From Serratia nematodiphila DZ0503SBS1 (lineage in GTDB: Bacteria > Pseudomonadota > Gammaproteobacteria > Enterobacterales > Enterobacteriaceae): a stretch of DNA of 64,000 bases. The notes under the pieces are model-generated. The model saw only the letters and a list, made by a program, of their open reading frames with translations, was not told where the DNA came from and searched no databases. Shown piece after piece: positions 34,161 to 46,789 of the stretch; the first letter of the stretch is position 1; each line of letters begins with the position of its first letter. The DNA lies in NCBI RefSeq assembly GCF_000738675.1, contig NZ_JPUX01000001.1, positions 930,001 through 994,000 on the forward strand, written 5' to 3'. Both the position numbers and the translations under genes were made by a program.

Positions 34161-35754
34161 GGCGGCCCGGTAAGCGTTCAATCAGGGTAAACAACAGGAA
34201 GCACAGCAGCAGCAATAGCAGCGCGGTCACCGCCCCGTCGTTGCTGCGGTAGGCGCCAATCTGCTGATACAGGTAAAAAGGCAGGGTACGGAAATGCTCG
34301 TTGCCAAACAAGGCGACCACGCCGAAGTCGCCGATCGACAGCACGCAGGCGAAGGCCAGCGCCTGCGCCAGCGGGCGGCGCAGGGCGCGCAGTTCAATCA
34401 GCCGCAGCCGTCGCCAGCCGCGGATATCCAGCGACAGGCACAGCGGGTTGTAACGTTCGGCGAGGTCGCGCATCGGGTTCTCCAATACCTTTAGCGCGTA
34501 GGGCACCGCCATCAGCGCATTGGTGAGGATCACCAGCGCATAGGGCGACTGCGGCAACCCCATTGTATCGCCCAGCAGCAGGAAGAAGCCGGTGGCCAGC
34601 ACGATGCCCGGCATCGCCAGGATCACCATGCCGCTGAGCTCCAGCGCCTGGCCGCCGCGCAGCTGTTGCCGCAGTTTTAGCTCACGGCTGCTCCACAGCA
34701 GCATCATAGTGAGCGCCACGCACAGCAGCCCTGCGCCGAGGGCGATGCGCAGCGACGTGAACAGCGCCTGCCACAGCACCGGCTGGCGCAGCACGCTGAC
34801 CATGGCCTGATTGGCGCCGTCGGCGATCACCGCCAGCAGAGGCGGCAGCAGCAGCAACAGCGCGGCGGCGATCAGCAGAAAATCGCCGACGCGTCGCCAC
34901 AGGCTGTCATCCGGATTGCGCCAGCGCTGGGCGTGGGTATGCCCCACCGGCAATGCCTGGCTCAGGCGCTGACTGATCAACACCAGCCCGAGACAACAGC
35001 CCAGCTGGATCAGCGCCAGCATGGCGGCACGCCCCAGATCGTAGTCGTAACTCAGCGCCTGGTAGATCGCCAGTTCGATGGTGGTGGCCTGTGGCCCGCC
35101 GCCCAGCGACAGCACGGTGGCGAAGCTGGCGAAGCACAGCATGAAGATCAGCGCGCCGCTCGGCAGGATTTGGCGGCGCAGCGCCGGCCATTCGACGAAG
35201 CGGAACTGCTGCCAGCCGTTCATGCCCAATTGGGCGGCCAACTGTCGCTGCTCCACCGGAATGTTCTCCAGCGCCTGCAGCAACAGGCGGGTGGCCAGCG
35301 GCAGGTTAAAGAACAGGTGCGCCAGCAGAATGCCCTGCAGACCGTAGGGCGAGAAACCATACTCGACGCCCAGCCAGCCGCACAGCGTCGCCAGCCAGCC
35401 CTGGCGCCCATAGACGCTGAGCAGGCCGAATACCGCTACCAGCACCGGCAGCACCAGCGTCATGGCGCACAGCCGCAGCAACAACTGCCGGCCGGGGAAA
35501 CGGCGGCGATAGAGCGCGCGCGCCAGCAGAATGGCGGGCAGCACCGAAATCAGCGCCGACAGCAGCGCCTGCAGGAAGGTGAAGCGCACCACGTGCCACA
35601 GGTAACTGTCCTGCCACAGGCTGCGCCAGTCGCTGTCCGGCGCGTGACGCCACAGTGACCCCAGCGCCAGAGCGGCGACCAGCAGGATCAGGCCGGCGGC
35701 CAGCAGCCCCGGCCAGAGCCAGCGGGGGATCAGCGGCTGACGGCGGTTTGCCAT
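34147..35754 (-). CDS. thiP: Thiamine ABC transporter permease
   Basis: ThiP is the membrane channel of the thiamine/TPP importer. The 535-residue protein contains about twelve hydrophobic segments in two homologous halves, each with an ABC permease (EAA-like) loop, for example [21 protein letters not shown] in the first half and [21 protein letters not shown] in the second. It overlaps thiB by 25 bases and thiQ by 14 bases, so the operon is translationally coupled. Confidence 0.95.
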   Translation of the reverse strand: MANRRQPLIPRWLWPGLLAAGLILLVAALALGSLWRHAPDSDWRSLWQDSYLWHVVRFTFLQALLSALISVLPAILLARALYRRRFPGRQLLLRLCAMTLVLPVLVAVFGLLSVYGRQGWLATLCGWLGVEYGFSPYGLQGILLAHLFFNLPLATRLLLQALENIPVEQRQLAAQLGMNGWQQFRFVEWPALRRQILPSGALIFMLCFASFATVLSLGGGPQATTIELAIYQALSYDYDLGRAAMLALIQLGCCLGLVLISQRLSQALPVGHTHAQRWRNPDDSLWRRVGDFLLIAAALLLLLPPLLAVIADGANQAMVSVLRQPVLWQALFTSLRIALGAGLLCVALTMMLLWSSRELKLRQQLRGGQALELSGMVILAMPGIVLATGFFLLLGDTMGLPQSPYALVILTNALMAVPYALKVLENPMRDLAERYNPLCLSLDIRGWRRLRLIELRALRRPLAQALAFACVLSIGDFGVVALFGNEHFRTLPFYLYQQIGAYRSNDGAVTALLLLLLCFLLFTLIERLPGRHADA

Positions 35755-36716
35755 GCCCGGATCCAGCCGCCGCGTTGTGTGGCCACCTCTTCGGCGCTGT
35801 ATTGCAGCGCGGTCTGCGGCACGTTCATCTGCTCAAAGCCGACAGGCAGCGGGGTGTTGATCACCGGGTACATCCAGTTGCCGGTCGGGATGGTGTTCTG
35901 GAATGCCGGCGTCACCATGAACCGCATGAAACGCTCGGCCAGCTCAGGCTGTTTGGCGGCTTTCAGCTTGCCCGCCACTTCCACCTGCAGGTAGTGGCCT
36001 TCGCTGAATGTGGCGGCGGCGTAAAGGTCTTTTTTCTCTTCGATCAGGTGGTAGGCGGGAGAGGTGGTATAGCTGAGCACCAGATCGCCTTCGCCTTTCA
36101 GGAACAGGCCGTAGGCTTCGCTCCAGCCTTTGGTGACGGTCACGGTCTTCTTCGCCAACTGCTGCCAGGCGGCCGGCGCCTTGTCGCCATACACTTTTTG
36201 CATCCACAGCAGCAGGCCGAGCCCCGGCGTGCTGGTGCGCGGATCTTCGTAGATCACTTTCCAGTTGCGGTCGCCGCTGACCAGCTCCTGCAGGCTTTTC
36301 GGCGGGTTCTTCAGTTTTTCTTTGTTGTAGACGAAGGCGAAGTACCCGTAGTCGTAAGGCACGAAGGTCGCGTCCTGCCAGCCGCCCGGCACCGTCAGCT
36401 TGGCGGTGTCGACGTCGCTCGGCGCGAACAGGCCGGTTTGCTGCGCCGCCTGCAGCAGGTTGTTGTCCAGCCCCAGCACCACGTCGGCGGCGCTGTTCTT
36501 GCCCTCCATGCGCAGGCGGTTCAGCAGCGAAACGCCGTCTTCCAGCGCCACGAACTTCAGTTCACAGTCGCATTCGGCCTCGAAGGCTTTTTTCACCGCC
36601 GGGCCAGGGCCCCAGTCGGCGGCGAAGGAATCGTAGGTGTAAACCGTCAGCGTCGGCTTGGCGAACGCCGGCGCGGCGCACAGCAGCAATAAGCAGGGCA
36701 GATATTTTTTGACCAC
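35730..36716 (-). CDS. thiB: Periplasmic thiamine-binding protein
   Basis: ThiB captures thiamine, its monophosphate and pyrophosphate in the periplasm. I placed the start at GTG 36716, 6 bases after AGGAG, giving 328 residues with the signal peptide MVKKYLPCLLLLCAAPAFA and mature start KPTLTVYTYDSFAADWGPG. The reading frame stays open upstream through the riboswitch, but those 54 codons are leader RNA, not protein. Conserved binding-site stretches YEDPRTSTPGLGLLLWMQ and VLSYTTSPAYHL are intact. It is the first gene of thiBPQ. Confidence 0.95.
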   Translation of the reverse strand: MVKKYLPCLLLLCAAPAFAKPTLTVYTYDSFAADWGPGPAVKKAFEAECDCELKFVALEDGVSLLNRLRMEGKNSAADVVLGLDNNLLQAAQQTGLFAPSDVDTAKLTVPGGWQDATFVPYDYGYFAFVYNKEKLKNPPKSLQELVSGDRNWKVIYEDPRTSTPGLGLLLWMQKVYGDKAPAAWQQLAKKTVTVTKGWSEAYGLFLKGEGDLVLSYTTSPAYHLIEEKKDLYAAATFSEGHYLQVEVAGKLKAAKQPELAERFMRFMVTPAFQNTIPTGNWMYPVINTPLPVGFEQMNVPQTALQYSAEEVATQRGGWIRAWQTAVSR

Positions 36717-36785
36717 GTTGCACTCCTGAAAAATAAGGGGGCAAGGGCATCTGAGGGGGCGAGGCGGCGTCGCCGGTTCGCTGGG

Positions 36786-36890
36786 CTCAAATCCCTCCGC
36801 CGGTATTGACCGGATCAGGTTCGACGGGTGTGCTCTCAGCGGAAAATCAGGCTTATTACGCGGCCCGGCTCTCCGCACCCCGTTGAGACG
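36786..36890 (-). ncRNA. TPP riboswitch (THI element) of thiBPQ
   Basis: Read on the minus strand the leader has the THI-box signature pieces in order: CGGGGTGCGG, GCTGAGAGCA, ACCCGTCGAACCTGATCCGG, then TAATACC-like CAATACCGGCGGAGGGA. These are the conserved pyrimidine- and pyrophosphate-binding parts of the TPP aptamer. It ends about 70 bases before the thiB GTG start, so TPP binding should shut down thiBPQ. In E. coli a short RNA from this leader is called SroA. Confidence 0.96.
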
Positions 36891-36929
36891 GCGCTATTGT
36901 AAAGATTAACCGACTTGGGCGAAAGGCGC

Positions 36930-38591
36930 TTATGTCTCCGGCGGGGCAAACCAGGCGGACTTGAAGTCGAACCAGCCGAGGGTGTTCATCCGCACGCCGC
37001 GCATGCTGCGCTGGCCGTGCAGCTGCAGCCAGTGGTGGAACAGCGGATGCAGCTGGTGGTTGCTGACCAGACGCTGGCAGAACTCCGCCAGCGGCAGGCG
37101 GTTGGCGCGCCACAGCGCCGCGTCCTGCGCCAGATCTTCGTTCATGCAATGCTGCATCAGCGGCAGTTCGTACAGCGTGGCGAACAGCGAAAACTCCAGC
37201 GGCAGATAGAAGTTGGCGCTGCCAAGCCACAGATCGCTGCGCGCGTCGCCCTGGTGCCAGGTGGCGTAATCCACGCTTTGCACGATCAGGCGGATGCCGT
37301 GCTGCGCCAGCAGCGGCTCGATCGCCTGACGGATGGCGTGAAACTCCGAATGCTCATTGAAGTGGGTCATCGTCAGTTCGGTCAGCCCCGCCGGCTTGGG
37401 CTGCTGCGCCAGCGCGCGGTTGTGGTGCCAACGGGGCAGCAGGCCATACGCCGGCGACCAGTAGCGTTGGTAGAGCGGCCCGGCGTGGCTCAGCAGCGAA
37501 ATGGGATTGATCAATTCGCACAGCCAGCTGCGAATGGCGGGATCGGCGGCCAGCGGGGAGCGCCGGTCGAACAGCAGGAAATAGCAGCCCTCTTCCAGCC
37601 GGCTTTCCAGTTCGTTGTTGCCGGTTTCATCGCCCTGCAGCTGTACGCCGGAATGCACCAGTTCTTCGGAGAACTCCGGCAGCACCCAGATATTCACCTC
37701 GTCGATCAGCGCCCGGTAGCCAAAATAGTCGTCGAAGGCGTGGATCTTCATCTGGCTGGGGAGATTGCGCACTACGCGATAGGGGCCGGTGCCGATCGGA
37801 TGGCGGGCGAAATCCGGCAGTTCGCGCCATTCGCGCGGCAGGATCATGGCGTGCACGCTGCCCAGCAGCCAGGGCAGCCAGTGGTCGGGGCTGCGCAGAT
37901 GCACGTCAATCACGAATGGCGTCGGCGAGGTGACGCTCTCGATATGCGAGAACAGCGGTTGCGAGGTCAGACGCGAGAGAGAAGTAATGACGTCCGCCAT
38001 CTCCAGCTCACGGCCGTGATGAAAATGGATCGCCGGGCGCAGGTAAAATCGCCAGTGCAGTGGTGTCAACGCCTGCCAATGGTGAGACAGATCGGACTCC
38101 AGTTCCCCGTTTTCCTCATTTATGCGTGTCAGGCCGTTGAAGATCTGGCGCGCCAGATGGGTTTCCGAACGCCGCAGCGCCGAGCCGGGCAGCAGGTTGT
38201 ACAACTGCCGGTAGTAGAGCACCCGCAGGATGTGTTTCCCCTGGCGGAAGCTACGCCCCAGCTGCGACAGCAGCATCTGGCGCACCACGTTTTTGTCGCC
38301 CACCAGTTGCACCAGTTGATCGATGCGATCCTGTTCCAGCAGCTCCTCGGCCCGCTGTTGCTGCAGCGCCAGGCCGGTGTAGTGGAAGGTTAGCCGCGAA
38401 CGCTTGCCGCGCCCCGACTCCGCCTGCCAGGTGAGCCAGCCTTCCCGCTGCATGGCGCTCAGCAGGGAGCGCACGTGGCGCCGCGAGCAGCTGAGCACCT
38501 CCGCCAGATCCTGCAGCGTGGTGTCGGTGGTTTCACCGTGGCAGCGCTGCCACAGGCGGATGAACTGCTGCTGCAATCTGGACGTGGACAT
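36930..38591 (-). CDS. sgrR: Transcriptional activator of sgrS, SgrR
   Basis: SgrR senses sugar-phosphate stress and turns on sgrS. The 553-residue protein has an N-terminal winged-helix DNA-binding domain (residues about 5-110, with [17 protein letters not shown]) and a C-terminal domain related to periplasmic solute-binding proteins ([10 protein letters not shown] near 265), thought to bind the signal molecule. I used ATG 38591 ([15 protein letters not shown]); eight more in-frame codons precede it. It is divergent from sgrS, the normal arrangement, and likely represses itself. Confidence 0.95.
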   Translation of the reverse strand: MSTSRLQQQFIRLWQRCHGETTDTTLQDLAEVLSCSRRHVRSLLSAMQREGWLTWQAESGRGKRSRLTFHYTGLALQQQRAEELLEQDRIDQLVQLVGDKNVVRQMLLSQLGRSFRQGKHILRVLYYRQLYNLLPGSALRRSETHLARQIFNGLTRINEENGELESDLSHHWQALTPLHWRFYLRPAIHFHHGRELEMADVITSLSRLTSQPLFSHIESVTSPTPFVIDVHLRSPDHWLPWLLGSVHAMILPREWRELPDFARHPIGTGPYRVVRNLPSQMKIHAFDDYFGYRALIDEVNIWVLPEFSEELVHSGVQLQGDETGNNELESRLEEGCYFLLFDRRSPLAADPAIRSWLCELINPISLLSHAGPLYQRYWSPAYGLLPRWHHNRALAQQPKPAGLTELTMTHFNEHSEFHAIRQAIEPLLAQHGIRLIVQSVDYATWHQGDARSDLWLGSANFYLPLEFSLFATLYELPLMQHCMNEDLAQDAALWRANRLPLAEFCQRLVSNHQLHPLFHHWLQLHGQRSMRGVRMNTLGWFDFKSAWFAPPET

Positions 38592-38647
38592 AAAAGAGGA
38601 ACGCTCCCGCTTCAACTCGTCAATTTTTCTTTCCCTATATTACGCCG

Positions 38648-38926
38648 ATAATTTTCATCAATGAAAGGGGAGGGCGTAATCATGAAAGCTTTCTTATCCA
38701 GGCAGTTCTATCAGCGCTATTTCAGCGCGGTGCGCCGCCAGCGAGCCGACTGGCTGAGCGTGGTGCCCGAACAGGCGCGGCTGGCGATGCTGGCGCACCT
38801 GACGCAATGGGACATTAAAGAGATGACCGATAAGCAGTATCGCGAGCACCTGTAGGGGCTGCGGCAACAAGTTTCTGAGTAATGGTGCTGTTTCACCAGC
38901 CAGTGGGGCGACCCACTGGTTTTTTT
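38648..38926 (+). ncRNA. sgrS: SgrS small regulatory RNA
   Basis: SgrS is the Hfq-dependent RNA that pairs with ptsG mRNA and blocks glucose uptake under glucose-phosphate stress. The 3' part shows the hallmarks: seed CTGAGTA at 38875-38881 (complementary to ptsG TACTCAG), the small hairpin GGTG-CTGTT-TCACC, and a terminator CCAGTGGG-GCGA-CCCACTGG plus eight T. The 5' part encodes SgrT. The 5' end is an estimate from a TATATT -10 at 38636-38641; the 3' end is firm. At about 280 bases it is somewhat longer than the 227 of E. coli. Confidence 0.88.
38682..38855 (+). CDS. sgrT: SgrT, glucose transport inhibitor encoded within SgrS
   Basis: SgrT is a small protein that binds PtsG (EIICB-Glc) and stops glucose transport. 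The 57-residue ORF contains the recognisable core RQFYQRYFSAV, then WLSVVPEQ, LAMLAHLTQWD, matching the E. coli 43-residue SgrT (RQFYQHYFTA, WLSVPQ, QWD), with extra residues at both ends. The ATG follows GGGGAGGG with a spacing of about 10 bases. It lies wholly inside the SgrS RNA, ahead of the pairing region. Confidence 0.9.
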   Translation: MKAFLSRQFYQRYFSAVRRQRADWLSVVPEQARLAMLAHLTQWDIKEMTDKQYREHL

Positions 38927-38927
38927 A
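38900..38927 (+). terminator. SgrS rho-independent terminator
   Basis: CCAGTGGG (38900-38907) and CCCACTGG (38912-38919) around GCGA, then a run of seven or eight T. The long U tail is also what Hfq binds on SgrS. Confidence 0.93.
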
Positions 38928-39009
38928 TGCGCGGTCATGGCGATGCGCTTGCATTTTTCTCGCCGTGGCCTAAGGTTCTTTCTTCTGCTTTGAGGTCAGG
39001 GAAGACGAT

Positions 39010-40206
39010 ATGCAACGCCTGAGCCGGTTGTCACTGCGTATTAACCCCATCTTTGCCGCATTCCTGCTGATCGCTTTTCTCTCCGGCATCGCCGGCGCGT
39101 TGCTGACGCCGACGCTCAGTCTGTTTCTGACCACCGAGGTCAAAGTGCGGCCGCTGTGGGTAGGGCTGTTTTACACCGCCAACGCCGTGGCCGGCATCGT
39201 GGTCAGTTTTCTGCTCGCCAAGCGCTCCGATACCCGCGGCGATCGGCGCAGGCTGATCCTGCTGTGCTGCCTGATGGCGGTCGGCAACTGCCTGCTGTTC
39301 GCCTTTAACCGCGACTACCTGACGCTGATCACCGCCGGGGTGCTGATGTCCGCCGTTGCCAACACCGCCATGCCGCAGATTTTCGCGTTGGCGCGGGAAT
39401 ACGCCGACAGCGAGGCGCGTGAGGTGGTGATGTTCAGCTCGGTGATGCGCGCCCAGCTTTCGCTGGCGTGGGTGATCGGCCCGCCGCTGTCGTTTGCGCT
39501 GGCGCTAAACTATGGGTTCACCGTGATGTTCCTGATCGCCGCCGCCACCTTCGCGGTTTGCGTGCTGCTGGTAGGGGTTATGCTGCCTTCGGTGCCGCGT
39601 GCGGCAGAGAATGGGGAGCTGCAGGGCGGGATGTCTGCGCCGATCGCGCCCGCCAGCGCCTGGCGCAATCGCGATGTGCGGCTGCTGTTCATCGCTTCGA
39701 TGCTGATGTGGACCTGCAATACCTTGTATATCATCGATATGCCGCTGTATATCACCGCCGATCTCGGGCTGCCGGAAGGGCTGGCCGGGGTGCTGATGGG
39801 CACCGCCGCCGGGTTGGAAATCCCGGCAATGCTGCTGGCCGGTTATTACGTCAAACGCTTCGGCAAACGCAACATGATGCTGCTGGCGGTGGCGGCGGGC
39901 GTGCTGTTTTATCTCGGGCTGACGGTGTTGGCGGCCAAGCCGGCCCTGATCGCGCTGCAGCTGCTCAACGCGGTGTTTATCGGCATCGTCGCCGGTATCG
40001 GCATGCTCTATTTTCAGGATTTGATGCCGGGCCGGCCGGGCGCCGCCACCACGCTGTTCACCAACAGCATCTCTACCGGGGTGATCCTGGCCGGGGTGCT
40101 GCAGGGCGCGCTGGTGGAGAATTTCGGTCATGGTTCGGTGTATTGGATGGCGGCGCTGTTGGCGCTGGCGGCGCTCGGGATGAGCGCCAAAGTGCGCGAA
40201 GTGTGA
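39010..40206 (+). CDS. setA: Sugar efflux transporter SetA
   Basis: SetA is a major-facilitator exporter of lactose, glucose analogues and other glycosides, and in E. coli is part of the glucose-phosphate stress response downstream of SgrS. The 398-residue protein has about 12 membrane segments in two halves; the MFS loop KRSDTRGDRRRL follows helix 2. It sits 84 bases after the SgrS terminator, so read-through or its own promoter could drive it. Confidence 0.93.
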   Translation: MQRLSRLSLRINPIFAAFLLIAFLSGIAGALLTPTLSLFLTTEVKVRPLWVGLFYTANAVAGIVVSFLLAKRSDTRGDRRRLILLCCLMAVGNCLLFAFNRDYLTLITAGVLMSAVANTAMPQIFALAREYADSEAREVVMFSSVMRAQLSLAWVIGPPLSFALALNYGFTVMFLIAAATFAVCVLLVGVMLPSVPRAAENGELQGGMSAPIAPASAWRNRDVRLLFIASMLMWTCNTLYIIDMPLYITADLGLPEGLAGVLMGTAAGLEIPAMLLAGYYVKRFGKRNMMLLAVAAGVLFYLGLTVLAAKPALIALQLLNAVFIGIVAGIGMLYFQDLMPGRPGAATTLFTNSISTGVILAGVLQGALVENFGHGSVYWMAALLALAALGMSAKVREV

Positions 40207-40209
40207 GGT

Positions 40210-40334
40210 TAAACGACGGCATTCTTGATGCAAGTCATTGAGAAGGCTAAGCCGGGCGCTCAAGCTGAAGGCATATGGCGCGCGATCGTTGCGCCCACGC
40301 CCGTCTCGCTATTGAGATGCCGCCCTGTCGTTTA
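40210..40334. repeat. Imperfect terminal inverted repeat between setA and the DASS gene
   Basis: TAAACGACGGCAT (40210-40222) is mirrored by ATGCCGCCCTGTCGTTTA (40317-40334), which differs only by a 5-base insertion. The 94 bases between are weakly palindromic. The ends bound almost all of the setA to 40351 intergenic gap. It could be a miniature repeat element or a chance structure; I see no second copy in this window. Confidence 0.4.
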
Positions 40335-40350
40335 GAACAGTGGGAACGTT

Positions 40351-41823
40351 ATGGATAAACTCACACCGCTCAAACCGCTTCCTTCCCTGTGCGCCCTTGG
40401 CGCCACGCTGATTATCTGGTTCCTCATTCCCGTGCCGGAGGGCGTTGCGCCCAATGCCTGGCAGCTGCTGGCGCTGTTTATCGGCACCATCATCGCCATC
40501 ATCGGCAAGGCGATGCCGATCGGTGCGGTCTCGGTGATCGCCATCGCTCTGGTGGCGGTGACCGGCGTCACCAACCCCGGCAAGCCGGGCGCCGCGCTGG
40601 ACGACGCGCTCAGCGGCTTTTCCAACCAACTGATCTGGCTGATCGGCTTTTCTATCATGATCTCCCTCAGCCTGAACAAAACCGGGCTGGGCGCGCGCAT
40701 CGGCTACTACTTTATTTCGCTGTTCGGCAAGAAGACGCTGGGCATCGCCTACGCGCTGACGCTGGCGGAAACCACGCTGGCGCCGGTGACGCCGAGCAAT
40801 ACCGCGCGCGGCGGCGGCATCATTCACCCGATCATGAAGTCGATCGCCGACAGCTTCGGCTCCAAACCCGAGCTCAATACCTCCGGCAAGATTGGCCGCT
40901 ACCTGTCGCTGGTGAACTACAACATCAACCCGGTCACCTCGGCGATGTTTATCACCGCCACCGCGCCTAACCCGCTGATCGTCAGCCTGATCGCCAAAGG
41001 CACCCACGGCAGCTTCGAGCTGTCCTGGTCGATGTGGGCGGTCGCCGCCCTGGTACCGGGGCTGTGCTCGTTGATCGTGATGCCGCTGGTCATCTACCTG
41101 CTGTATCCGCCTGAGGTGAAAAGTACCCCGGACGCGCCGCGCTTCGCGCGCGAAAAGCTGCAGGCGCTGGGGCCGGTGACGCTGCCGGAGAAAATTACTC
41201 TCGGGGTATTTGCGCTGCTGCTGGTGCTGTGGGCCGGCATTCCGGCGATGATCTTCGGCCCGTCGCTGGCGGTCAATCCCACCACCGCGGCGCTGATCGG
41301 CCTGGCGGTGCTGCTGGCCACCGGGGTGCTGAGCTGGGAGGACGTGCTGAAACATAAAGGCGCCTGGGACACCGTGGTGTGGTTCTCGGCGCTGGTGATG
41401 ATGGCCAGCTTCCTCGGCAAGCTGGGGCTGATCGGCTGGCTGTCGCAAACCGTCGGCAACGGCATCGACCGTATGGGCATGAGCTGGGTGGGCGGCACGA
41501 TCTTGCTGACTCTTATCTATTTGTATTCACACTATTTCTTCGCCAGCACCACCGCGCACGTGACGGCGATGTTCGCCGCCTTCTTCGCTGCCGGCATCGC
41601 GCTTGGCGCGCCACCGGCGCTGCTGGGCCTGATCCTGGCGTTCTCTTCTTCGCTGATGATGTCGCTGACCCATTATGGCACCGGCACCGCGCCAATCGTC
41701 TTTGGCTCCGGCTACGTGACGCTGGGGGAATGGTGGAAAGCGGGGTGGGTGATGAGCGTGGTTAACCTGCTGATTTGGATGCTGATCGGCGGGGCGTGGT
41801 GGAAGCTGCTGGGCTACTGGTGA
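40351..41823 (+). CDS. DASS/SLC13-family anion symporter (dicarboxylate or citrate type)
   Basis: This 490-residue membrane protein resembles the CitT/TtdT/YbhI group of the divalent anion:sodium symporter family. It has about 12 membrane segments and the family substrate/sodium loops: TPSNTARGGGIIHPIMKS near residue 150 (Ser-Asn-Thr motif) and SLTHYGTGTAPIVFGSGY near residue 435 as the second repeat. Likely substrates are C4-dicarboxylates, 2-oxoglutarate or citrate, but which one cannot be read. E. coli has no gene here between setA and leuD. Confidence 0.85.
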   Translation: MDKLTPLKPLPSLCALGATLIIWFLIPVPEGVAPNAWQLLALFIGTIIAIIGKAMPIGAVSVIAIALVAVTGVTNPGKPGAALDDALSGFSNQLIWLIGFSIMISLSLNKTGLGARIGYYFISLFGKKTLGIAYALTLAETTLAPVTPSNTARGGGIIHPIMKSIADSFGSKPELNTSGKIGRYLSLVNYNINPVTSAMFITATAPNPLIVSLIAKGTHGSFELSWSMWAVAALVPGLCSLIVMPLVIYLLYPPEVKSTPDAPRFAREKLQALGPVTLPEKITLGVFALLLVLWAGIPAMIFGPSLAVNPTTAALIGLAVLLATGVLSWEDVLKHKGAWDTVVWFSALVMMASFLGKLGLIGWLSQTVGNGIDRMGMSWVGGTILLTLIYLYSHYFFASTTAHVTAMFAAFFAAGIALGAPPALLGLILAFSSSLMMSLTHYGTGTAPIVFGSGYVTLGEWWKAGWVMSVVNLLIWMLIGGAWWKLLGYW

Positions 41824-41825
41824 GG

Positions 41826-41855
41826 AAAAAATTCACCCGCCGGGCGGCGGGTGAA
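41826..41855 (-). terminator. Rho-independent terminator of the leu operon
   Basis: TTCACCCGCC and GGCGGGTGAA (41832-41841 and 41846-41855) pair around a four-base loop. On the minus strand six T follow. It lies 5 bases after the leuD stop. Confidence 0.92.
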
Positions 41856-41860
41856 GGGGA

Positions 41861-42462
41861 TTAATTCAGAAACGCCGGCTGCTGCGCTTCGTAGCGGGAG
41901 ATGTCCGCTTCGTGCTGCAGCGTCAGGCCGATGCTGTCCAGCCCGTTGATCATGCAGTGGCGGCGGAAACTGTCTATTTCGAACGGATAGCTTTTGCCGC
42001 CGGCGTTGACCGTCTGGTTCTCCAGATCCACCACGAACTCCGTCCCTTCGTTGGCGTCCACCAGCTTGAACAGCTCATCCACCTGCTGCTCGCTCAGCGT
42101 CACCGGCAACAGCTGGTTGTTGAACGAGTTGCCGTAGAAGATATCGGCAAAGCTCGGCGCAATCACCACTTTGAACCCGTAGTCGGTCAGCGCCCAGGGG
42201 CGTGTTCGCGCGAGGAGCCGCAGCCGAAGTTTTCGCGCGCCAACAGGATGCTGGCGCCTTTATAGCGCGGTTTGTTCAGCACGAACGCCGGGTTCGGTTG
42301 CTGGCCGGCATCGTCGAGGAAGCGCCAGTCGTTGAACAGGTGCTGGCCGAAACCGGTGCGGGTCACCTTCTGTAAAAACTGCTTGGGAATAATGGCGTCG
42401 GTGTCGACGTTGGCCGCATCCAAAGGCACCACTAAGCCGGTATGTTGAGTAAATTTAGCCAC
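41861..42462 (-). pseudogene. leuD: leuD (isopropylmalate isomerase small subunit), frameshifted
   Basis: LeuD and LeuC together isomerise 2- and 3-isopropylmalate. The 5' part (GTG 42462 to a TGA at 42187-42189) codes the normal start through [13 protein letters not shown] and then runs into GR-stop. The rest ([19 protein letters not shown] to QPAFLN) continues in another frame to 41861. Family sequence requires [16 protein letters not shown]; the bases for [10 protein letters not shown] are all present, but one base of the preceding proline codon is missing between 42196 and 42197. Joining the frames would give a normal length of about 201 residues. As written the gene is broken: either a recent natural mutation or an assembly error. 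Confidence 0.93.
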
Positions 42463-42471
42463 GTTAGCCCC

Positions 42472-46542
<4,071 letters not shown>

Positions 46543-46582
46543 CGGTGCATTCCTTATCGTGTTGATTTCACGCTAAGCGGGC

Positions 46583-46612
46583 AAAAAAAAACCCGCGCAG
46601 TAGCGCGGGTTT
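46583..46612 (-). terminator. leu operon attenuator
   Basis: ACCCGCGC and GCGCGGGT (46591-46598 and 46603-46610) form the stem with an AGTA-type loop. The minus strand then reads eight or nine T (plus-strand A run 46583-46591). It lies between leuL and leuA, 21 bases beyond the leuL stop region. Confidence 0.93.
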
Positions 46613-46632
46613 CTTATGGGTGATCGGCTGAG

Positions 46633-46716
46633 TCAGCTCCGAACGTCGTCCACAGGCATACCGCGCAAACAAGATGCGTTGAGTAGTAGGCCTAGTAGAC
46701 GGTGAGTACGGATCAT
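46633..46716 (-). CDS. leuL: leu operon leader peptide
   Basis: A 27-codon ORF reads MIRTHRLLGLLLNASCLRGM and on to DDVRS. It keeps the E. coli LeuL core (R-x-x-GLLLLNA, LRG). The control leucines are written with the rare codon: CTA CTA GGC CTA CTA CTC. Low leucyl-tRNA should stall the ribosome here and prevent the downstream terminator from forming. It is too short for routine gene calling. Confidence 0.93.
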   Translation of the reverse strand: MIRTHRLLGLLLNASCLRGMPVDDVRS

Positions 46717-46754
46717 AAGGGTTCAGCTTCTCTTAAATTGGGTGTCTGCCTAAT

Positions 46755-46783
46755 TTGATACGTGATTGGCCTGGCGATGTCAA
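46755..46783 (-). promoter_or_regulatory. leu operon promoter
   Basis: On the minus strand TTGACA (46783-46778) is a perfect -35. A 17-base spacer leads to TATCAA (46760-46755), a good -10. Transcription would start near 46748, about 30 bases before the leuL start. Confidence 0.9.
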
Positions 46784-46789
46784 CACCTG

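Noticed and set aside
41861..42169. A separate short gene MVIAPSF...QPAFLN
   Set aside because: It is the C-terminal half of LeuD after the frameshift, not an independent gene; it lacks a ribosome binding site.
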